Below are positions 21,547 to 25,909 of a stretch of 25,909 nucleotides of DNA, piece after piece. The first letter of the stretch is position 1. The number at the start of each line of letters is the position of its first letter. Both the position numbers and the translations under genes were made by a program. A model generated the notes under the pieces. That model worked only from the letters and a program-made list of their open reading frames with translations, was not told where the DNA came from and did not search any database. Origin of the DNA: Condylostoma magnum (Eukaryota > Ciliophora > Heterotrichea > Heterotrichida > Condylostomatidae); assembly GCA_920105805.1 (NCBI GenBank), contig CAKKTI010000312.1, forward strand, positions 1-25,909, written 5' to 3'.

Positions 21547-22512
21547 CTACATCAATTTTCCTTCACACCTGTTTCCATAAGGGTCTAAATAAAAATGAGT
21601 ATAGTGCTATAATCTATCAAGACCTTCGCCACAAATAAAGCAGAAATACTTTTCACCTTTGCATTTTATTGATATGCAAGTCATAAAGTTACACCCTTTA
21701 TTTTTCTAACAAGGAACACCACAAAAGGGGCACTTTTTGATATTTTCCTCTTCTATATATAGTTTGAATTGATTATCTCAATATTCTTAATATGCTTCTG
21801 TTTTTTAGCGTTTTAACTATAATTTCCACTCTTAGCATGACATTCCTAAGTGGCTATCTTTTAAGCATTAACTACAGAAACTTATTCCACATTCAGATCT
21901 AGGGCATACAATATACCTTGTATCTTCATGTATTAAAAACCCTCAATTGCAATCAACTCCAGGGCAATAAACAAATTTCTCAGTTTCCATAAGAGTACTT
22001 TTCAAACTAAACTCATAAAATTTGTCTAATAATTAAGGTTTATCATATCTTTCTTTTAAAAATTACTCAATTTAAGCCCTATCAATGGAAACTTGACATT
22101 CAGGGCATTTGAGTAGTTTTTCAGTAACTTAGTTATTAGTAACCATTCATTCTATATACTCTTCCATGCATCAATTGCAAAATCTATGCTGACAGGTTAC
22201 CAACTACTTGCATTAATAGTCAAAATAAGTATTATAGCAAAGTCCGCATATAATTTCATCTTAATCTAACTCTTCCTCTCCTCCAAAAGCTTCCATTACT
22301 AAATTTTGATCAATTTATTAATTGCATGCCTTACATAGTACTTTATCTTTATTTTATAAAATTGTGTAATTATCTGAATTAGTACAATCTATTGCATATT
22401 TCTAAAGACAATCTTAAGAACAGATTTAATGGGAACAATTGGGAACTATTTTTAGTAGTTAATTACAATTGTAGCTACAAATTGTACATTCATCACTATT
22501 CTAGTCTGACAT
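21547..22512 (-). CDS. RBR-type (RING-IBR-RING2) ubiquitin ligase, second copy type
   Basis: 321 residues. An extra Cys-rich segment (CTICSYNCNQLL, CSHQICSQDC, CKAC) precedes an acidic patch, then RING1 (CGLCYNTYFDYQC, CQHRFCNWC, LKCPEC), an IBR (VYCPGVDCNWGF, IVCPRSECGISFCSQC) and RING2 (KKCPFCGVPCQKNKGCNFMT, KYFCFICGEGL, then HYTHFYLDPYGNRC). Cys274 in NKGCNFMTC is the predicted catalytic Cys. UGA encodes Trp in several places (FCNWCMEEYIEWM). Unlike the RBR gene at 5751-7175 it has no membrane segments and carries the C-terminal H-x4-H-x-YLDPYG tail, so the two are distinct family members rather than recent duplicates. The stop is UAG 21547-21549. It lies 35 bases downstream of the EF-hand gene. 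Confidence 0.93.
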
Positions 22513-22547
22513 ATTATTATAAGAATTAAATTATATAGAAATTATTA

Positions 22548-23297
22548 TTAATCCCTTGCTAATACCTTCCTAACTATATCATTTTGTATAATTCCCTTTA
22601 TAAATGGAAGTATTTTGAGTCTATTTACCATTAGGTCTCGTGTATATTCTACGGAAGTTTAAAACGTACCTGAGAACAAGATAAAAAACTTATTAACAGT
22701 CCCATTATCCCTCTATATTCATTCAGCTAGATCAATAACACTTATTTAATTACCATTATCTTTTAAAATAGCATTTACTATAAGATTGATTTCTTAATAG
22801 GACAATCTTTTATTAGGAAATCTAGGATAAAATGTATCACTATTTTTAAGTGCAATTTTAGCAACACCTCTTATTAAAACATCAAACATTAAATGCAACT
22901 CTTCACTTGTTAAAACTCCAGAATAAGTAAAGCTAAAAATGAAGGCAATATTATTAATTTTACCTTCTAATGTCCCAGAAGTACAGAGACAAATAACTGA
23001 TAGCAATTCTAATGCATCGATTCTAGTCAAAGCTCTGGTATCAAATAATTTATACACTTCTATTAACCAATTACGTTTGTTTGAAAGAGGTAGAAGATCT
23101 GTAGGCTAGTAAAATATCAAAGGCAGAGCAACTCTTCCATTCATAGACATTTTAATCAAGATTTGTTTATATGTGTCATTATTTCATCCTCCTACTAATT
23201 CTTCAAAGCAGTATGGTAAACATGATGGTTGCTTTAATTCATTCTCGTATTATTGGATAAATTGACTTAAAGAATGTATTGTTTGAAATTAATCCAT
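22548..23297 (-). CDS. EF-hand-like protein with degenerate calcium loops
   Basis: 249 residues from ATG 23295-23297 to three consecutive UAA codons (22542-22550). The helical pattern and loops resemble EF-hand proteins of the calcineurin-B/NCS type: FDTRALTRIDALELL, FSFTYSGVLTSEELHLMF and LKDNGNQISVIDLAEW each keep the Ile/Leu of loop position 8 and nearby acidic residues, but lack the full set of Asp/Asn calcium ligands. Calcium binding is thus doubtful. The N-terminal QPSCLPYCFEELVGGW has two Trp-adjacent residues that need UGA as Trp. The start codon lies only two bases beyond the stop of the TPR gene, so its leader must overlap that coding region, or a downstream Met is used. Function unknown. 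Confidence 0.68.
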
Positions 23298-23299
23298 TT

Positions 23300-25909
23300 T
23301 TAGTTATTACATATTTTATCTATCAAATCTATGATAAATTCTGGAATAGAACTTAATTCCTCCTGTACGTCAGCTCTACTACTGTTTTGTATTATTGTAG
23401 AATATGATGATTTCTGACTTAAAAATTGGTACTTATCTATAAACTCCATAACTGATTTATATGGTCTTTTTTACTCATCTTAGCCCTCATCATCAGTTTT
23501 TATATATTATTCTTCTAGACTGGCTTAACTAGCTGTTACAGTCATTGATTTACTGCCATTTTCATCTAGAATTTCTGTGAATTACACAAGTCCATCGATT
23601 CTATTGAGTCATGGAGCTTCTGGCCTTAAAAGTGATCTATCTGCCTTTATATACTATTGTGCAAATTATTACTAATCAAATTCTAAAGAAGGTGGATTTG
23701 GTTTGGGTAAAGTAACTGATGGTCTTATATACTGTTTATAATTTACTATTGAAGGATACTTATCAAAGTCTAGTTTTATAGCTGGAAGATTCTTTGCTAA
23801 GATGGAATTACAATTCATAGGGAAAATTCCTACAGTTTTTTCACCTGTTAAAAACTTTTCAACTGTTTTTGAGTCTAGCAGATAAGACTGAATTAAAATA
23901 GATCTTGCTTATTGTGTAAAACCTTGTAAAAGTTGTAAAATGGCTAAAATAAGCAGAACTTTCCCCTTATCGACGCCATCTATAGCAAAAAGAGTTTCAG
24001 ATAAAGTAATATAAGCATTAGTGTACTCGCTTCTGAGAATATAACATATAGATGAGTTAAACATAGCTTCAATTTATAACTCCAATTCATGACTTGATTC
24101 TATTTCAAACTTTTATTATATTGGACTAGATGTTAGTTTTATTTCAGATAAAGCCAAAGTAAAATTTTAGTTGTATATTTAAATAATTGCATTAAATCAA
24201 TGGGCTTACTTTTGTGTACAAATACTGCCATTTCCTTGCAATAGTTAACCTATTCACGCACTAGAAGAATTAAATGACTCTAAATCTTAAAATTATATCA
24301 AAAATTGTATAAATCTTAAATCATACTAAGCCTTTTCATTATGCTTATCAAACTTTAAAATACTTTTAACCCAACTTTTGCATTAATCCAACATTTCTAA
24401 GTAAATGTAACATTTTGCTATATAGTACATTGTATCTACAGATTGGTTTAATTTTAAAGAAGTTTCAAAGGAATTTAAGGCCTCTTAATAATTACTAGTC
24501 AATAACAGCAATTCTCCTGCTTAAAAGTGAACCAAGGGATTTTCTTAGTTATTTAAAATATAATGCTGAAAATCCTCAAAAGCTACATCATGATCTTCCA
24601 TTAAATAGGCACACCTGCCTCTATAATAATAAACAATATCTTGTTTGCCATCAATTTCTAAAGCTACAGTAAAATCTTAAATAGCTTCTTTATATAACTT
24701 TAACCATGCATACGAAAGTCCTTTCATTATAAAATATTTGACCTATTTATCTGTTTTATCAATCGCATTTTCAAAGTAAGGAATGGCTTCTACTGGATTT
24801 TCTTAAAAATATATGCATAATCCTTTAAGAAACTAATACTCAGGCTCAGAATCTCTAAGTTAAATGCAAAGTGTTAACTTTAGTTTAGCTTTATTGAGAC
24901 TATTTTTATCAAAATTTTTAACTCCTTTGACCATCTTAACTAAGCTTTCAAGCCATATAGTATCTGCATTCTTTTCAAATATTTAGTAGGCCTTTTTGGT
25001 CAAACTAATTACCTTTTCATAATTTTCTTATTCGAATTGTAATATACTTAGTCCTATTAAACTATTAAATTAGCTTGCCCTGTCTAATTTTCCTAAAATT
25101 TAAGCTTATGATAAATCATGTAATCCTTCTTTTATTTTTTCAGTACAAAGTAGACCATATGCCTTACATGTATAGCAACTTGGTAAAAAATCTAGAATAG
25201 CTTCATGTTTGTTATTTATAATATCAGATAGAATATCTAAACCTTGATTGTAGTCCCTTCTCATTAGACTTAAAACAGCTTCAACATAATTATTCAGTAC
25301 AATTTATTCAGGCAATTAATTGTTAGCTGCTCTCTGAAATGTAAAAAGAGCTCCAAAGTAGTCTTTCTATTGTATCTTTATTCTACCTAGATAATATATG
25401 CAATTGCTCTGGTAGCTTTATTGTAAGTCATTTCTGATAGATTACTCAAAACATAAGGAAGCTTCTGTATATTTCTCCAGATTATACAGTATAACACCCT
25501 TCTCAAAATAAGCTTGAGGGTTGTGACTTACTATATTAGTATAGTGCTCATAATCTACTAATGCTTTTTATTACATTCCGTAATAAGAGAATAGCTATCC
25601 TCTTTTTAAAAGTGCATTTTATGAGTTAAATTAGCATAAGATTCCTTATCCTGCTGATTTAAGGGCGTTGTTACTATCACCTTTCTATTTAAATGCTTCT
25701 GCGAGATTTACATAAGCTTCTGCATCATCTATTCTGATTTACAAAGCGCGTCTAAAGTCAGACAAAGCTTTATCATATTACTTGATTATAAGGTAAAGTT
25801 TGCCTCGCATTAAATAACCAGTATAAAATTTAGAAACTTTTTAAATGCCTATACTTATCCACTTTATAGCTTTCTTATAATCTTGCAATTAAGCATAGCA
25901 CATTGACAA
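23300..25909 (-). CDS. TPR-repeat protein (5' partial)
   Basis: 869 residues are visible; the N-terminus lies beyond the right edge. Residues 1-560 are tandem tetratricopeptide repeats with the usual spacing of small and aromatic residues: GKLYLIIKQYDKALSDFRRA, AYVNLAEAFKQKGDSNNAL, YFEKGVILYNLEKYTEASLC, GLSYAWLKLYKEAIQDFTVA, YYYRGRCAYLMEDHDVAFED, AGELLLLTSNYQEALNSFET. The C-terminal 250 residues are less repetitive, with a Pro-rich patch (SVTLPKPNPPSLEF) and an acidic linker, ending EELSSIPEFIIDLIDKICNN. TPRs mediate protein assembly; many ciliate TPR proteins of this size are ciliary or basal-body components, but nothing here fixes a role. The stop is UAA 23300-23302. It is the first of three minus-strand genes, TPR, EF-hand, RBR. 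Confidence 0.92.

Noticed and set aside
5751-22512. The two RBR genes as a recent duplication
   Set aside because: They differ in N-terminal domain, membrane segments and C-terminal tail, and share only family-level motifs.
22794-23057. A separate 87-codon gene on the minus strand
   Set aside because: It is the middle of the EF-hand-like gene, bounded by UAA codons that are read as Gln.
1-25909. Karyorelict (Loxodes-type) code with UGA as the only stop
   Set aside because: RPB3, the first RBR gene and the pseudokinase gene have no in-frame UGA before the next gene, so UAA/UAG must also stop.

Overview
This is nuclear DNA of an AT-rich, gene-dense eukaryote, most likely a ciliate with a Condylostoma-like genetic code (NCBI table 28). 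Conserved proteins only read correctly if UAA and UAG are Gln and UGA is Trp. Examples are the invariant Trp in the DIWSAG motif of GSK3 and in the WLLEVN motif of a tubulin-tyrosine-ligase-like protein, and the purine-binding Gln of a phosphodiesterase. The same codons must also stop translation. RPB3 and the following TTLL gene are in one frame with no UGA between them, yet RPB3 ends exactly at its normal length at UAG-UAA. All three codons therefore look ambiguous, which argues against the karyorelict code, where UGA is the only stop. Standard-code reading shatters every gene here. Because no codon is a strict stop, an open frame is not evidence by itself, so I relied on protein families, composition and tandem stop-type codons.

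Layout. 1-1929 (+): 3' part of a TBCC-domain protein with four membrane segments. 2769-4580 (+): RING/B-box/kelch protein. 4591-7769 (-): a citrate-synthase-like pseudoenzyme, an RBR ubiquitin ligase with membrane segments, and a CFAP97-like protein. 7783-8277 (+): a duplicated CDCA7-type zinc-finger protein. 8274-10803 (-): GSK3 and an acylated CDPK-like pseudokinase. 10804-14114: AT-rich and poor in recognisable genes, with one clear C2H2 zinc-finger gene (12551-12952) and two weak candidates. 14115-16967 (+): RPB3, then a TTLL polyglutamylase. 17021-17950 (-): dynamitin. 18748-20937 (+): membrane-anchored cyclic nucleotide phosphodiesterase. 21033-21503 (+): small unknown gene. 21547-25909 (-): a second RBR ligase, a degenerate EF-hand protein and the 3' part of a TPR protein.

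Genes are packed tightly. Neighbours are often 2-100 bases apart, one convergent pair shares the bases of its two UAA stops, and one divergent pair has start codons about 13 bases apart. I saw no introns that I could support, no RNA genes and no mobile elements. Several products fit ciliary or microtubule biology (TBCC domain, CFAP97-like, TTLL, dynamitin) or second-messenger signalling (PDE, CDPK-like, GSK3), but the cluster does not look like one pathway.
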